DNA from: Gammaproteobacteria bacterium UBA5338
Lineage (GTDB): Bacteria; Pseudomonadota; Gammaproteobacteria; Pseudomonadales; UBA5862
Assembly (NCBI GenBank): GCA_002408105.1
Contig: DHQM01000113.1
Coordinates: 1-21,394, forward strand
Direction of reading: 5' to 3'
Length of the DNA: 21,394 nucleotides
The notes under the pieces were generated by a model. That model did no database searches, was not told where the DNA came from, and was given only the letters and a program-made list of their open reading frames with translations. Both the position numbers and the translations under genes were made by a program. Below, piece after piece: positions 1 to 9,676 of the stretch. Within the stretch, counting starts at the first letter, position 1; each line of letters starts with the position of its first letter.

Positions 1-2229
1 CGCTTGCTCGGCCATTGGGGCACGACGCCCGGGCTCAACTTTGTGTATGTCCACCTGAACCGAATCATACGCCGCGATGCGCGTTCGCTGATCTACCTCG
101 CTGGACCGGGCCATGGTGGACCGGCAATGGTGGCAAACACCTACCTGGAAGGCAGCTACAGCGAGCGATACCCCAACATCACCCAGGACGCCGACGGTAT
201 GCGCGCACTGTTTCGCCAGTTCTCCTTTCCTGGCGGCATTCCGAGCCACGTTGCCCCTCAAGTGCCAGGCTCGATCCACGAAGGCGGTGAACTTGGGTAT
301 TCACTCGCCCATGCCTTTGGCGCAGTGCTCGACAATCCCGACCTGGTGGCGTGCTGTGTCGTCGGAGATGGAGAAGCAGAAACAGGCCCGCTCGCAACCG
401 CCTGGCATTCAAACAAATTCCTGAACCCCAAGACCGACGGCGCTGTGTTGCCGATTTTGCACTTGAATGGCTACAAGATCGCCAACCCCACCCTACTGGC
501 CCGCATACCGCAAGAGGAACTCGAGCAGCTGCTGCGCGGTTACGGGTACTCGCCATGGTTCGTGGAGGGCGATGCTCCCGAGGCCGTCCATCAACAAATG
601 GCCGCCACTTTGGACGGGGTGTTCGCCGAAATCGACAACATATGGCAACAGCACCGCTCGGGTTCAGCTGCCGACACCCGTCCGATCTGGCCGATGATCG
701 TTCTTCGCACCCCCAAGGGTTGGACCGGACCGAAAACCGTAGACGGACAGAAAACTGAAGGCTCCTGGCGCTCGCACCAAGTGCCCCTCAGCGATCTTCA
801 ACAACACCCTGAACGCGTGGCTGATCTCGAGCGCTGGATGCGCAGCTACCAACCTGAGTCGCTCTTTGATACACAGGGTCGGCTTCTAAAGCCCCTGCAG
901 GACCTGGCGCCCAAGGGCGATTTGCGCATGGGAATGAACCCACACAGCAATGGCGGACAATTGCTCCGCGACTTGCACTTGCCGGACTTTCGCCAGTATG
1001 CGCTCCCTGTCGACCACCCTGGCAAGGGACTCGGCGAGTCGATGCGCGCCCTGGGCGCCTACCTGCGCGACACCGTCAAAGAGAACCCCACCAACTTTCG
1101 GCTGGTGTCGCCGGATGAACTCGCTTCAAACCGGCTCGGCGCCGTTTTCGAGGTCACAGACCGGGTCTGGGCTGGCGAGCGCCTGCCCGAAGATGACCAC
1201 CTCGCACCCGCCGGTCGGGTGATGGAAATTCTCTCAGAGCACAGCTGTCAGGGCTGGCTTGAAGGCTACCTGCTCACCGGGCGCCATGGGGTATTCCCCT
1301 GCTATGAGGCCTTTATTCACATCGTGGACTCGATGTTCAACCAACACGCCAAATGGCTGAAGGTGACGCAAAAAGAGATTCCCTGGCGACGCCCCATCGC
1401 TTCGCTCAACTACATTCTGAGCTCTCACGTTTGGCGCCAGGACCACAACGGCTTCTCCCATCAGGACCCTGGATTCATCGACCACGTGGTCAACAAAAAG
1501 GCCGATGTGATTCGCGTGTACCTGCCCCCCGATGCCAACTGCTTGCTGCATGTGGTGGACCACTGCCTGCGCAGCCGCGATTTGGTCAATGTGATCGTTG
1601 CGGGCAAGCAACCTCAGCACCAGTGGTTGGACATGCCAAGAGCGGTTCGCCACTGTTCGGCCGGTATCGGAATCTGGGAGTGGGCCAGCAACGATGCAGG
1701 GGACACACCGGACGTGGTCATGGGCTGCGCAGGCGACGTACCGACGCTCGAAACCTTGGCGGCAGTCTCGATTCTGCGCAAGGCGCTGCCGGATCTGCGC
1801 ATTCGCGTGGTCAACGTGGTCGATCTAATGACACTGCAACCTCACGAGGAGCACCCCCGGGGCCTTACGGATGCGGCTTTTGATGCCCTGTTCACCCAAG
1901 ACCGGCCCATCCTGTTTGCCTACCACGGTTACCCCTGGCTGATTCACCGGCTCAGCTATCGGCGCACCAACCACCACAACCTGCACGTGCGTGGCTACAA
2001 AGAGGAAGGCACCACCACCACACCCTTCGACATGGTGGTGATGAATGACCTCGACCGGTTCCACCTGGTCATTGATGTCATCGACCGCGTGCCGGGCCTC
2101 GGCTCCAAAGCTGCGTACCTTCGTCAGGCCATGCGGGATCGACTCACCGACCACCGAGATTACATTCGCAGCGAAGGCCAGGACCTCCCAGAAATACGTG
2201 AGTGGCGTTGGCCCAAAACGCTCGAATAA
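1..2229 (+). CDS. xfp: Phosphoketolase (xylulose-5-P / fructose-6-P), 5'-truncated by the window edge
   Basis: Thiamine-diphosphate enzyme that cleaves xylulose-5-phosphate (often also fructose-6-phosphate) with phosphate, giving acetyl phosphate plus glyceraldehyde-3-phosphate or erythrose-4-phosphate; cytosolic. The frame is open from base 1. The first visible residues, [12 protein letters not shown], are a conserved block that normally lies several dozen residues inside the protein, so the true start is upstream and the TTG at 4 is not the start. Counting from 4, the HGGPA motif is at 37-41 and the diphosphate/Mg site GDGEAETG at 121-128, with the matching asparagine at 137. The C-terminal pyrimidine and transketolase-like domains run uninterrupted to the TAA at 2227. 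About 740 residues are visible; the family is usually near 800. The transaldolase begins 59 bp downstream on the same strand, which suggests one sugar-phosphate operon. Family assignment is secure; substrate preference (X5P only or dual) cannot be read from sequence. Confidence 0.96.
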   Translation, partial: RLLGHWGTTPGLNFVYVHLNRIIRRDARSLIYLAGPGHGGPAMVANTYLEGSYSERYPNITQDADGMRALFRQFSFPGGIPSHVAPQVPGSIHEGGELGYSLAHAFGAVLDNPDLVACCVVGDGEAETGPLATAWHSNKFLNPKTDGAVLPILHLNGYKIANPTLLARIPQEELEQLLRGYGYSPWFVEGDAPEAVHQQMAATLDGVFAEIDNIWQQHRSGSAADTRPIWPMIVLRTPKGWTGPKTVDGQKTEGSWRSHQVPLSDLQQHPERVADLERWMRSYQPESLFDTQGRLLKPLQDLAPKGDLRMGMNPHSNGGQLLRDLHLPDFRQYALPVDHPGKGLGESMRALGAYLRDTVKENPTNFRLVSPDELASNRLGAVFEVTDRVWAGERLPEDDHLAPAGRVMEILSEHSCQGWLEGYLLTGRHGVFPCYEAFIHIVDSMFNQHAKWLKVTQKEIPWRRPIASLNYILSSHVWRQDHNGFSHQDPGFIDHVVNKKADVIRVYLPPDANCLLHVVDHCLRSRDLVNVIVAGKQPQHQWLDMPRAVRHCSAGIGIWEWASNDAGDTPDVVMGCAGDVPTLETLAAVSILRKALPDLRIRVVNVVDLMTLQPHEEHPRGLTDAAFDALFTQDRPILFAYHGYPWLIHRLSYRRTNHHNLHVRGYKEEGTTTTPFDMVVMNDLDRFHLVIDVIDRVPGLGSKAAYLRQAMRDRLTDHRDYIRSEGQDLPEIREWRWPKTLE

Positions 2230-2288
2230 AGCGCCAAAAAGCGCACCGAGCACCGCGTCTACCCCCCAACCCCCAACCGGAGTCCTGT

Positions 2289-3413
2289 ATGTCAACCGAA
2301 CCCTCCAATCCCCTGGTGCGCCTCCATGCACTCGGACAGCGCTTGTGGCTGGACTACATTCGCCGGGACCTGATTCAAGAGGGGCAGCTATTGCGAATGA
2401 TTGAAGAGGACCGCATTGCAGGGGTCACATCGAACCCCAGCATCTTTGAGAACGCCATCACCCGGCACAGCCACTACGATGAGGCCACCGCCGCCCTGCT
2501 GGCTGAAGGGGTCTCCAGCGCTGAGGGCCTCTATACCGCAATCACCCAGGACGACATCCGCGGTGCAGCCGATGTGTTTCGACCACTGTGGACCGCCAGC
2601 CAGGGCAAAGACGGCTATGTCAGTTTGGAGGTTTCTCCTCACCTGGCTCACAACACGGAAGCAACCATCAACGAGGCACGGCGACTCTGGCGTTCGGTCG
2701 ATCGCCCCAACCTGATGGTGAAGGTGCCCGGCACCACCGCGGGGCTGCCTGCATTGACCGCGCTGATCGCCGAAGGCATCAACGTCAATGTCACCTTGCT
2801 GTTCAGTGTGGAGCGCTACCGTTCAGTGCACGAGGCCTTCGTGGCGGGACTTGAGCATCGCCGCGACCAGAACTTGCCACTCGACGGCGTGGCCTCGGTG
2901 GCCAGTTTCTTCATCAGCCGCATCGATGCCCTGATCGATCCACAGCTTCCGAATGACTCGGCGCTGCGTGGAAAAACTGCAATCGCCAGTGCTGGAAGCG
3001 CGTACCTCGAACACCTCGCCATGATCGAGTCGCCCCGCTGGCAAGACCTGGAACACAACCATGGCGCCATGCCCCAGCGCCTGCTGTGGGCTTCAACGTC
3101 CACCAAGAATCCAAACTACCCGGACACCAAGTATGTGGATGCGCTGATTGCCCCCAACACGGTCAACACACTCCCGCCGGCGACGCTGGATGCCTATCGA
3201 GATCATGGCGATCCAGCATTGCGCCTGGCGAGCGAGGCACGCGGTGCGCCGGCCCTGCTGCGCGAGTTGGCGGAGAGCGGAATCGACCTTGAAGCCGCCT
3301 GTGCACAGCTCGAACAAGCAGGTGTGGACCAGTTCATCCAAGCCCACGACCGGCTGCTGGGAGCGTTGGACGCCATCGTCCGCGAGGCACGGGGTCAAAC
3401 CAATTTAAACTGA
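2289..3413 (+). CDS. tal: Transaldolase
   Basis: Transfers a dihydroxyacetone unit between sugar phosphates (sedoheptulose-7-P + GAP to erythrose-4-P + F6P) in the non-oxidative pentose-phosphate pathway; cytosolic. The frame is open from 2202, but the start is placed at ATG 2289 because GGAG lies six bases upstream and homologous sequence (residues 8-23, [16 protein letters not shown]) begins just inside it. This gives 374 aa, the size of the longer transaldolase subfamily and not of the transaldolase/glucose-6-P isomerase fusion. Visible motifs are GVTSNPSIF (45-53) and NLMVKVPGT (141-149), in which K145 is the Schiff-base lysine, then NVNVTLLFS (165-173). It follows xfp by 59 bp and probably shares its transcript: transaldolase can recycle the erythrose-4-P made when phosphoketolase uses F6P. 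Its last 19 bp overlap the end of the convergent chemoreceptor gene. Confidence 0.95.
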   Translation: MSTEPSNPLVRLHALGQRLWLDYIRRDLIQEGQLLRMIEEDRIAGVTSNPSIFENAITRHSHYDEATAALLAEGVSSAEGLYTAITQDDIRGAADVFRPLWTASQGKDGYVSLEVSPHLAHNTEATINEARRLWRSVDRPNLMVKVPGTTAGLPALTALIAEGINVNVTLLFSVERYRSVHEAFVAGLEHRRDQNLPLDGVASVASFFISRIDALIDPQLPNDSALRGKTAIASAGSAYLEHLAMIESPRWQDLEHNHGAMPQRLLWASTSTKNPNYPDTKYVDALIAPNTVNTLPPATLDAYRDHGDPALRLASEARGAPALLRELAESGIDLEAACAQLEQAGVDQFIQAHDRLLGALDAIVREARGQTNLN

Positions 3414-5716
3414 CCCACCAAGTCGGACAGGCTCGCCGACAGTTGTTTGAGCGAGCGGGCCGCATCCGCGGCCTGGCCCGTGGCTTCGGCGGTCTGAGCG
3501 GCCACGTCATTGATGCTGACCACGCCCCGATTGATTTCCTCAGCCACCGCAGCCTGCTCCTCGGTTGCACAGGCGATCTGGGTGCTCATGGCATTGATCT
3601 GGACCACAGCCTCGGTCAGCTCGCTGAAACTCCCGTCCACCGACTCGGTGGTTCCAACCACCGCCGTCGCGGTAGCCTGGTTCTCAGCGATCATCTCCAC
3701 AGCCCGCCGGGCGCCGCCCTGCAACCGCTGAATCACCTGATCGATTTCCTTGGTCGATTCCTGAGTGCGCTGTGCCAAGCCGCGCACTTCATCGGCCACA
3801 ACGGCAAACCCACGCCCGTACTCGCCGGCGCGGGCAGCTTCAATCGCCGCGTTGAGCGCGAGCAGGTTGGTTTGTTCAGCGATCTCATTGATTACATTCA
3901 ACACCCTGTTGATGGCAGTGCTGTCTTGCTCCAGGGTGGCGATCACATCCACCGCCCTGGCAACCTGTTCGGCCAAGCCCTCGATCGACTGGCGCACATC
4001 GGATACCAACACCGAACCGCGCTGCGCGCACTGCTCTGCCTCGTCTGCGGCGGTGGATGCCTGGGCGACATTGTGAGCAACCTCATGAACCGCGGTGCTC
4101 ATCTCCTGCATGGCGACCGCAATCTGCTCCGCTTGCTCCAGTTGGGACCGGCTGGCACGGCTCGATTGTTCTGCGAACACAGCGGATTGCTCCGCTGCAG
4201 CGCCCGTCTGCTCGCTGGCACCGGCCACCTGCAGCAGGCCCGCCTGGATGCGGTCCAGAGTGCAGTTCAGGCTGCTCGCAGCCTGTCCCACCTCGTCATT
4301 GCCTTTTGCTTCGGCGCGCAGACGCAGGTCCGAACTCGCGGCGACCCGTCTCAAGACGTCACTGAGCGCAACGATGGGCCCTGTGACCGTGCCCGCGAAC
4401 CAGGCGCCAACAACGAGGCCCAGGACCACCATCAAAGCCGCGACCACCACCGAGCTCCACAGCAACTGTTGATTAAGTTCTCCGATGGGCGCAAAGGCTT
4501 CGGCTGCGTCAATTTCACTCAGAATGACCCAGCCAAGCCCTTCGATCGACAAGGGCGTCACCGCGGAGATGCGCTCGACACCACGAAAATCCGTAACCCT
4601 GAACACCCCAGTTTCCCCACGCAGCGCAGCATTCGCCGCCGCGTGGTCGACTTCCAGCAGACCGATGTTGCTCGCTCGCGAAGCCACTGCCGAGACCACT
4701 TCAGCTGGAGCATCCGCGGCCTCAAGCGCTGCAACGAAGGCGCCGGGCGCCTCAATCAACTGGCGCACCAGCGATCGGGTCTTGCCGTCCGAACCCACCA
4801 GAAAGGTCTCACCGGTGCCGCCGAGTCCTCGGGTGTCCCAGTGGGCATGGTGGGTCATGACCTGGTTGATGTGGTCCAGGGGCATTTGCAGAATCAGCGC
4901 GCCGATCAAGACGCCGTCGACGAACACGGGCGAACCGACGAACCCGGCCTGCTGGCCATAGGACGGACCGTAGGCGCTGAAGTCGGTCATCGCAACCCCA
5001 CCTGGACGCAGCGCCATCACCGACTGAAACGTCGTCCCAAGTCCGCTGGATGCAAAGGGACCATTCACCAGGGAAGTGGCGAAATCCAGCTCCTTGAAGA
5101 CCGAGTAGAGAACACGCCCGTTCCGGTCGACAAGGAACAGGTCGTAGAAGCCAAACCGCTCAACGAAATCGCGAAAGGTGGGATGCACGCGGGCATGTTC
5201 GGCTGCATAGGCAGAACCGTCATTGGCGCCATTCCACAAGTGTTTTTCCCCCAGCGGATGTGGGTTGTCCACGATGAACCGCCGCTGCAGCACAGCCGCC
5301 CCTGGGGAAAGTCGATCCAGCCACTGCTGTATCGGCGCCTCATCACCACCTGAACGACGCCGGTACTCGCGCGCGAACTGCGCCTGATAATAGCTTGCGA
5401 CCATCGGTTCCATCCCGCCACGCCCTGAATCGGAAGACGCCACCAGCTGATCGTAAGCGGGCCCAAACGTTGATAGACCGTGAATCACCTCTTCGGTTGT
5501 TGCCAGGTGCGCCGCGTGCTGACGGATCTCGCCGAAGTAGTCTTCAATCTGGTCTTTGGTCAAGTCACGTGCAGCGATGAGGCGGGCTTCGGTCAACTCA
5601 ACGAGGGCGGCGTCACTTGAGCGCTGCGCCAAAAGTCCAAGCGTGATGCTGGCGATCAAGGCGGGAACACAAAACATCAACACCGCACCGACGCGAATTT
5701 TTTTTCGCAGCGACAT
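3395..5716 (-). CDS. Methyl-accepting chemotaxis protein with large periplasmic Cache-like sensor
   Basis: Transmembrane chemoreceptor (773 aa) that senses a ligand in the periplasm and controls CheA/CheW at the inner membrane. TM1 is about residues 9-30, followed by an unusually large extracytoplasmic region (about 31-419) that ends in Cache-like sequence, including a [15 protein letters not shown] strand-turn-strand near 191-205. TM2 is about 420-442, then a HAMP linker (about 443-493). The cytoplasmic coiled-coil signalling domain has the conserved hairpin tip at about 610-650 ([21 protein letters not shown], then [12 protein letters not shown]). There is no C-terminal CheR-binding pentapeptide; the protein ends GQFKLV. 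A GGAG-type ribosome site lies six bases before ATG. No che or flagellar genes are in the window. The ligand is unknown. The long open frame on the opposite strand (3443-5353) is a composition shadow. Confidence 0.94.
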   Translation of the reverse strand: MSLRKKIRVGAVLMFCVPALIASITLGLLAQRSSDAALVELTEARLIAARDLTKDQIEDYFGEIRQHAAHLATTEEVIHGLSTFGPAYDQLVASSDSGRGGMEPMVASYYQAQFAREYRRRSGGDEAPIQQWLDRLSPGAAVLQRRFIVDNPHPLGEKHLWNGANDGSAYAAEHARVHPTFRDFVERFGFYDLFLVDRNGRVLYSVFKELDFATSLVNGPFASSGLGTTFQSVMALRPGGVAMTDFSAYGPSYGQQAGFVGSPVFVDGVLIGALILQMPLDHINQVMTHHAHWDTRGLGGTGETFLVGSDGKTRSLVRQLIEAPGAFVAALEAADAPAEVVSAVASRASNIGLLEVDHAAANAALRGETGVFRVTDFRGVERISAVTPLSIEGLGWVILSEIDAAEAFAPIGELNQQLLWSSVVVAALMVVLGLVVGAWFAGTVTGPIVALSDVLRRVAASSDLRLRAEAKGNDEVGQAASSLNCTLDRIQAGLLQVAGASEQTGAAAEQSAVFAEQSSRASRSQLEQAEQIAVAMQEMSTAVHEVAHNVAQASTAADEAEQCAQRGSVLVSDVRQSIEGLAEQVARAVDVIATLEQDSTAINRVLNVINEIAEQTNLLALNAAIEAARAGEYGRGFAVVADEVRGLAQRTQESTKEIDQVIQRLQGGARRAVEMIAENQATATAVVGTTESVDGSFSELTEAVVQINAMSTQIACATEEQAAVAEEINRGVVSINDVAAQTAEATGQAADAARSLKQLSASLSDLVGQFKLV

Positions 5717-5908
5717 TCAAGGCTCTCCTAGGAACGTGAACGGCCAAGATAATCTGACCTCCATCAAACCTAGCACAGGCCCAGCTCGCCACCAGAAGCA
5801 GCAGCCGAACAAACCCAATAACCGCAGGTAGACCTGAACCCATTCAGAGCGCACTATTTCCTAGAACCCAGGCGTTGACCAACCAAAAACAACAACAAGG
5901 AGCAGCCC

Positions 5909-7522
5909 GTGAACGGCAACCTGTCACACCATGACGCCATCATCATCGGCGCCGGCATCGCCGGCATGTACCAATTGCTGCGGCTGCGCGAGCTCGGCCT
6001 ACAGGTGCAGGTGTTCGAAACCGGAGACAACGTCGGTGGCACCTGGTACTGGAATCGGTATCCGGGGGCGCGCTTCGACTCAGAGAGCTACAGCTACGGC
6101 TACTCTTTCTCCCCCGAACTGCTCGACGAGTGGGAGTGGAGCGAGCACTTTGCCGCCCAACCCGAGACGCTGCGCTACCTGAACACCGTGGCGGACAAAT
6201 TCGATCTGCGCAAAGACATCCGATTCAACGCTCGGGTGACCGAGGCCGTGTTCAACGAGCCTGAAGCCCGGTGGGAAATCGCCACCGAGGATGGCAAGCG
6301 GGCTTCGGCCCCCTTTCTGATCACTGCGGTGGGTCCGCTCTCAGCCCCGACACTCCCCAACGTCGAGGGCATCGACGACTTCGGCGGGTTTTCCTGCCAC
6401 ACCGCCCGTTGGCCCAAGGAACCGGTGGAATTTGGCGGCAAGCGGGTCGGCGTGATCGGAACCGGCGCCTCGGGGGTGCAAACCATTCAGGAAGTTGCAA
6501 AGACCGCAGCCAAGCTCTATGTGTTTCAGCGCACCCCGAACTGGTGTGCGCCGCTGAACAACAGCAAAATCACCACAGAAGAACAACGGAACATCAAGGC
6601 CAGCTATCCAGAGATCTTTCGCAAGTGCCGTCAAACCAACGGCTGTTTTCTCCACCAGTCGGACCCACGCAACACCTTTGAGGTCAGTCCGGAGGAGCGC
6701 CTTGCCCACTATGAATCACTGTATGCAGCGCCAGGGTTCGGCATCTGGGTGGGCAGTTTCGCCGATACCCTAATCGACGAGGCAGCCAACGCTGAGATGA
6801 GCGCATTCGTCGCCGATAAGATTCGCTCGCGGGTCAAGGACCCGAAAGTTGCCGAACAACTGATCCCCACCAACCATGGTTTCGGAACCCGCCGGGTTCC
6901 CCTGGAAACGAACTACTATGAGGTTTACAACCAGGACAACGTTCATCTGGTGGACCTGCGGCAAACCCCACTCGAGTGTGTCACAGCCACAGGGATCCAA
7001 ACGAGCACGACCCACTACCCGCTCGACATGATTGTCTATGCGACCGGGTTCGATGCTGTCACCGGTGCCCTGGACCGCATCGACATCCGTGGTCGCGGCG
7101 GCGTCAAACTGGCCGATAAGTGGGCTGACCGCGTCAGCACCTACCTGGGCATCCAAACCCGGGGATTCCCCAACCTGTTCACCTTGGTGGGTCCGCAAAA
7201 CACGGCCACCCTCTGCAACATCCCGCGCTGCATCGAACAAAATGTGGACTGGGTGACAGCGGCTGTGGACCACCTGCGCCAACACGGCCACCGGCAGATG
7301 GAGCCGAGGGCCGAGTCGGAAGAGGAATGGACCTGTACCGCCGAAGCCATGATGCAGATGTCGCTGTTCATGAAGGTCAACTCCTGGATCTCCGGCGTCA
7401 ACCTCAACGTGCCTGGCAAGGAACAACCGCGCTGCGTGGTGTACCCGGGCGGCGCGCCCGCGTACCGAACGCAGTGTGACGCCGAAGCCGCAGGCGGCTA
7501 CACGGGTTTTTCACTCAGCTAG
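5909..7522 (+). CDS. FAD-dependent Baeyer-Villiger-type monooxygenase
   Basis: Type I Baeyer-Villiger monooxygenase-like flavoprotein (537 aa), expected to use FAD, NADPH and O2 to turn ketones into esters or lactones (cyclohexanone / phenylacetone monooxygenase family). Two Rossmann motifs are present: GAGIAG (14-19, FAD) and GTGASG (184-189, NADPH). Both family fingerprints match exactly: GGTW....YPG...D (43-57) and F.G...H...WP (F158-P169). An Arg-rich segment before YYEVYNQDNV (R328/R329) fits the catalytic arginine of CHMO/PAMO. The start is GTG 5909, chosen because AAGGAG ends six bases upstream and the N terminus enters the first beta strand at once. An unknown membrane protein follows by 36 bp and probably shares the transcript. 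Substrate cannot be inferred; no regulator or adjacent degradation genes give context. Confidence 0.93.
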   Translation: MNGNLSHHDAIIIGAGIAGMYQLLRLRELGLQVQVFETGDNVGGTWYWNRYPGARFDSESYSYGYSFSPELLDEWEWSEHFAAQPETLRYLNTVADKFDLRKDIRFNARVTEAVFNEPEARWEIATEDGKRASAPFLITAVGPLSAPTLPNVEGIDDFGGFSCHTARWPKEPVEFGGKRVGVIGTGASGVQTIQEVAKTAAKLYVFQRTPNWCAPLNNSKITTEEQRNIKASYPEIFRKCRQTNGCFLHQSDPRNTFEVSPEERLAHYESLYAAPGFGIWVGSFADTLIDEAANAEMSAFVADKIRSRVKDPKVAEQLIPTNHGFGTRRVPLETNYYEVYNQDNVHLVDLRQTPLECVTATGIQTSTTHYPLDMIVYATGFDAVTGALDRIDIRGRGGVKLADKWADRVSTYLGIQTRGFPNLFTLVGPQNTATLCNIPRCIEQNVDWVTAAVDHLRQHGHRQMEPRAESEEEWTCTAEAMMQMSLFMKVNSWISGVNLNVPGKEQPRCVVYPGGAPAYRTQCDAEAAGGYTGFSLS

Positions 7523-7558
7523 TGCGCAGCCAAACAGTATTGAATGGAGAATGGAGGC

Positions 7559-8239
7559 ATGTCGCAGTTGCGCAACCACTGGCAAATCGGCCTCGCACTG
7601 ACACTGACTGCCCTGTGGCTGCTGCTCGGTGCCCACTACATCATCAACGTCGTCGGTTGGGCCCGGTTCGTACAGCAGCCGGCTGACGCCATCGGCGGGT
7701 TTCTGGAAGGCAGTTTCGCACCCCTGGCCTTTTTGTGGCTCGTGGTCGGGTACTTCATCCAACAGCGCGCCCTCAAAGAAAACACCAAGGTCATCGAGCA
7801 GCAAGCCCGTCAGTCGCACCGTGACAGCTTCGTCAATACGTCCAATCTGGTCATGCGCGAACTTGGGGTGATCGCGGGATTCTTGTACATCTCAAGCCAA
7901 GGCCCGACGGGCAGCAACCGGCACACGGACAGCGAACTCAACGGGATGTGGAACCAGCTGGCCGCGGGCAACGACGCGGTGTTCTTGATTTTGCTTCTGC
8001 AGATGGACGCCGCGAATTTCGAGCCCAACGAATATGGCGAGTTGTACTTCGGCACAGAGGTCCGGCGGAAACACGCGGAGAACTTCATGTGCGCCTTCGA
8101 AAAGCTGCTCCGCCAAGCCAGGGAGGTGGACATCGATGGGCTGATCCAGGATGCCCTGATCGTCGGCACCGCCCAGGGTCTGTTCTACCAGCGCCTGCAG
8201 GCAACAGCCCGCACCGCTCAGGGTGCAATCAATTCCTGA
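7559..8239 (+). CDS. Hypothetical small integral membrane protein
   Basis: I do not recognise a characterised family. The start is placed at ATG 7559 (226 aa) because GGAGA lies eight bases upstream; an in-frame ATG at 7544 has no ribosome site and adds only five residues. Two hydrophobic segments (about 9-31 and 50-66) suggest a membrane anchor, separated by a short loop. They are followed by a Gln/Lys-rich segment (about 68-90) that may form a short coiled coil, and then a mixed alpha-helical soluble domain of about 135 residues. No catalytic motif is visible. It sits 36 bp behind the monooxygenase, so a shared transcript is likely, but nothing in it suggests a redox role. Its last 22 bp overlap the end of the convergent ppk2 gene. 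Confidence 0.8.
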   Translation: MSQLRNHWQIGLALTLTALWLLLGAHYIINVVGWARFVQQPADAIGGFLEGSFAPLAFLWLVVGYFIQQRALKENTKVIEQQARQSHRDSFVNTSNLVMRELGVIAGFLYISSQGPTGSNRHTDSELNGMWNQLAAGNDAVFLILLLQMDAANFEPNEYGELYFGTEVRRKHAENFMCAFEKLLRQAREVDIDGLIQDALIVGTAQGLFYQRLQATARTAQGAINS

Positions 8240-8976
8240 TCCAGATAGGCCGGGTCAAAACCAAAGAGTACGGCCGGGTCGGGCAACAGCAACTGCTCGT
8301 TTTTGTCTGGATATTCCAGCCGCGAGAGCAGGTCTTTGATCAGTGCCAAGCGGGCCACACGCTTGTTGTTGGCGTTGACCACAACCCAAGGCGCCAGCAT
8401 GTGGTCGGTGCGCGCAAGCATCGCGTTGCGCGCCGCGCTGTATTCGTCCCACAGCTCCTGGGCCCGGTCATCAATCGGACTGCGTTTCCACTGCTTGAGG
8501 GGGTCTTTGCGCCGCTCCGCCAGGCGCTCGCGCTGGGTGTCTTTGTCGATATCAAGGTAATACTTCACCAACTGGATGTCCGAGCGCACCAGCATGGATT
8601 CGAAATCAACGACCGTTTCCATGAACTCCTGGTACTCCCTGTCGCTGCAAAACCCCATGACCCGCTCAACACCCGCGCGGTTGTACCAACTGCGGTTGAA
8701 CAGCACGAACTCCCCAGCCGCAGGCAGGTGCGGCACGAACCGCTGGAAGTACCAGGTTGTGCGCTCCCTGTCGGATGGCTTGCCCAGTGCCACCACCCGA
8801 GTTTCCCGCGGGCTCAGGTGGGTGATGATCCGTTTGATGGTGCTGTCCTTGCCGGCAGCATCGCGCCCTTCCAACACCACCAGCAATTTACGTTCTGAAG
8901 CGATGATCGCACGCTGGGCCTTGACCAACTCAACGTGCAGCTTTTTCAATTGTTCTTTGTAGGGGGTTTTCTTCAT
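8218..8976 (-). CDS. ppk2: Polyphosphate kinase 2 (PPK2 family)
   Basis: Single-domain PPK2 (252 aa), a P-loop enzyme that transfers phosphate between polyphosphate and nucleotides, usually phosphorylating NDPs or NMPs at the expense of polyphosphate; cytosolic. The Walker A block GRDAAGKDS (37-45, K43) directly follows a beta strand. The Walker B region is EFVLFNRSWYNRAGVERVMGF (89-109). The Arg/Lys-rich lid ERRKDPLKQWKRSP is at 154-167. The start ATG overlaps the stop of the upstream cation transporter in an ATGA (8973-8976), and GGGAG lies within that gene's end, so translation is probably coupled. Whether it acts on NDP (class I) or NMP (class II/III) cannot be settled by eye; length and lid fit a one-domain class I-like enzyme. 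The gene ends inside the convergent hypothetical gene (22 bp overlap). Confidence 0.95.
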   Translation of the reverse strand: MKKTPYKEQLKKLHVELVKAQRAIIASERKLLVVLEGRDAAGKDSTIKRIITHLSPRETRVVALGKPSDRERTTWYFQRFVPHLPAAGEFVLFNRSWYNRAGVERVMGFCSDREYQEFMETVVDFESMLVRSDIQLVKYYLDIDKDTQRERLAERRKDPLKQWKRSPIDDRAQELWDEYSAARNAMLARTDHMLAPWVVVNANNKRVARLALIKDLLSRLEYPDKNEQLLLPDPAVLFGFDPAYLDQELIAP

Positions 8977-9647
8977 ACCAAATTCTCCCGCTCAAACTTC
9001 GCAGCATGGGCGTCCGTTGGTGGTTCGCAACAACCCGCCGCCACTGGGGTGCCTTCGCGGAGCGCTGTTCTCGCCGCACGGATGATTCCCAACGACGAGT
9101 GCAGAATCAATCCAGCGATCCCCAAACCGATCAGCAGGTCGGGCCAGGAAGCGCCCACCAACACCACCAGCCCAGCAGCAAGCATCACCCCCAGATTCGC
9201 CGCCATGTCGTTGCGGGCACACACCCAGCTGGCGTGCAGATTGATGTCGTCCCCCTTCTGGCGCGTGAGTGCAGCAAAACAAAACAGGTTGACTGCCAAT
9301 GCCAGCGCGCCCATCCAGCCCATGGCGAGGGCATTGGGCTCGCTCCCCGTCAATGCACGCCGGGCCACATCGGCACAGACCAACAGCCCCAACACAAACT
9401 GCAAGCCGCCGTTGACCAACGCGGCACGGGCCTTGTGCACGGGAGCACGGCCCACCGCGTAGAGTCCGATTGAATAGACCGCGGCGTCAGCCAGCATGTC
9501 CAATGAATCAGCGATCAGACCGGTGGACTGGGCAAGCCACCCCACCGCGAACTCGATCACAAACATGAGCGCGTTGGCCACCAGCACCGCCCACAGCAAA
9601 CGGCGCTGCCTGGCATCACGGGCTTCGGTCTCGCAGCAACTTGCCAC
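8973..9647 (-). CDS. Cation diffusion facilitator-like transporter, short form without C-terminal domain
   Basis: Inner-membrane metal exporter of the CDF superfamily (224 aa) with about six transmembrane helices. The TM2 metal site is D50-x3-D54 in ADSLDMLADA. The TM5 site reads C143-x3-D147 in WVCARNDMAANLGV, where zinc CDFs usually have His-x3-Asp. The usual cytoplasmic dimerisation domain is absent: after the last helix there are only about 30 residues, containing Cys206-Cys207. A second pair, Cys4-Cys5, lies at the N terminus. The start is GTG 9647, supported by GAGG six bases upstream; no ATG is available before the first helix. It lies 29 bp after the PagL-like gene and overlaps ppk2 by four bases, so it is the middle gene of a three-gene operon. 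Metal specificity is unknown; the Cys ligand suggests something other than canonical zinc. Confidence 0.85.
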   Translation of the reverse strand: MASCCETEARDARQRRLLWAVLVANALMFVIEFAVGWLAQSTGLIADSLDMLADAAVYSIGLYAVGRAPVHKARAALVNGGLQFVLGLLVCADVARRALTGSEPNALAMGWMGALALAVNLFCFAALTRQKGDDINLHASWVCARNDMAANLGVMLAAGLVVLVGASWPDLLIGLGIAGLILHSSLGIIRAARTALREGTPVAAGCCEPPTDAHAAKFERENLV

Positions 9648-9676
9648 TGGGCGCCTCGCGGATCAGGTTGTGTGCG

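Noticed and set aside
3443..5353. 636-codon open frame on the plus strand opposite the chemoreceptor
   Set aside because: It is exactly antisense to a clear MCP. Its translation is rich in His, Arg and Gly without any domain, as expected from a GC-rich shadow frame, and it has no ribosome site.
5717..5908. Search for a flagellar sigma-28 promoter before the chemoreceptor gene
   Set aside because: No TAAA-N15-GCCGATAA-like element was found on the minus strand, and no convincing sigma-70 pair for either divergent gene.
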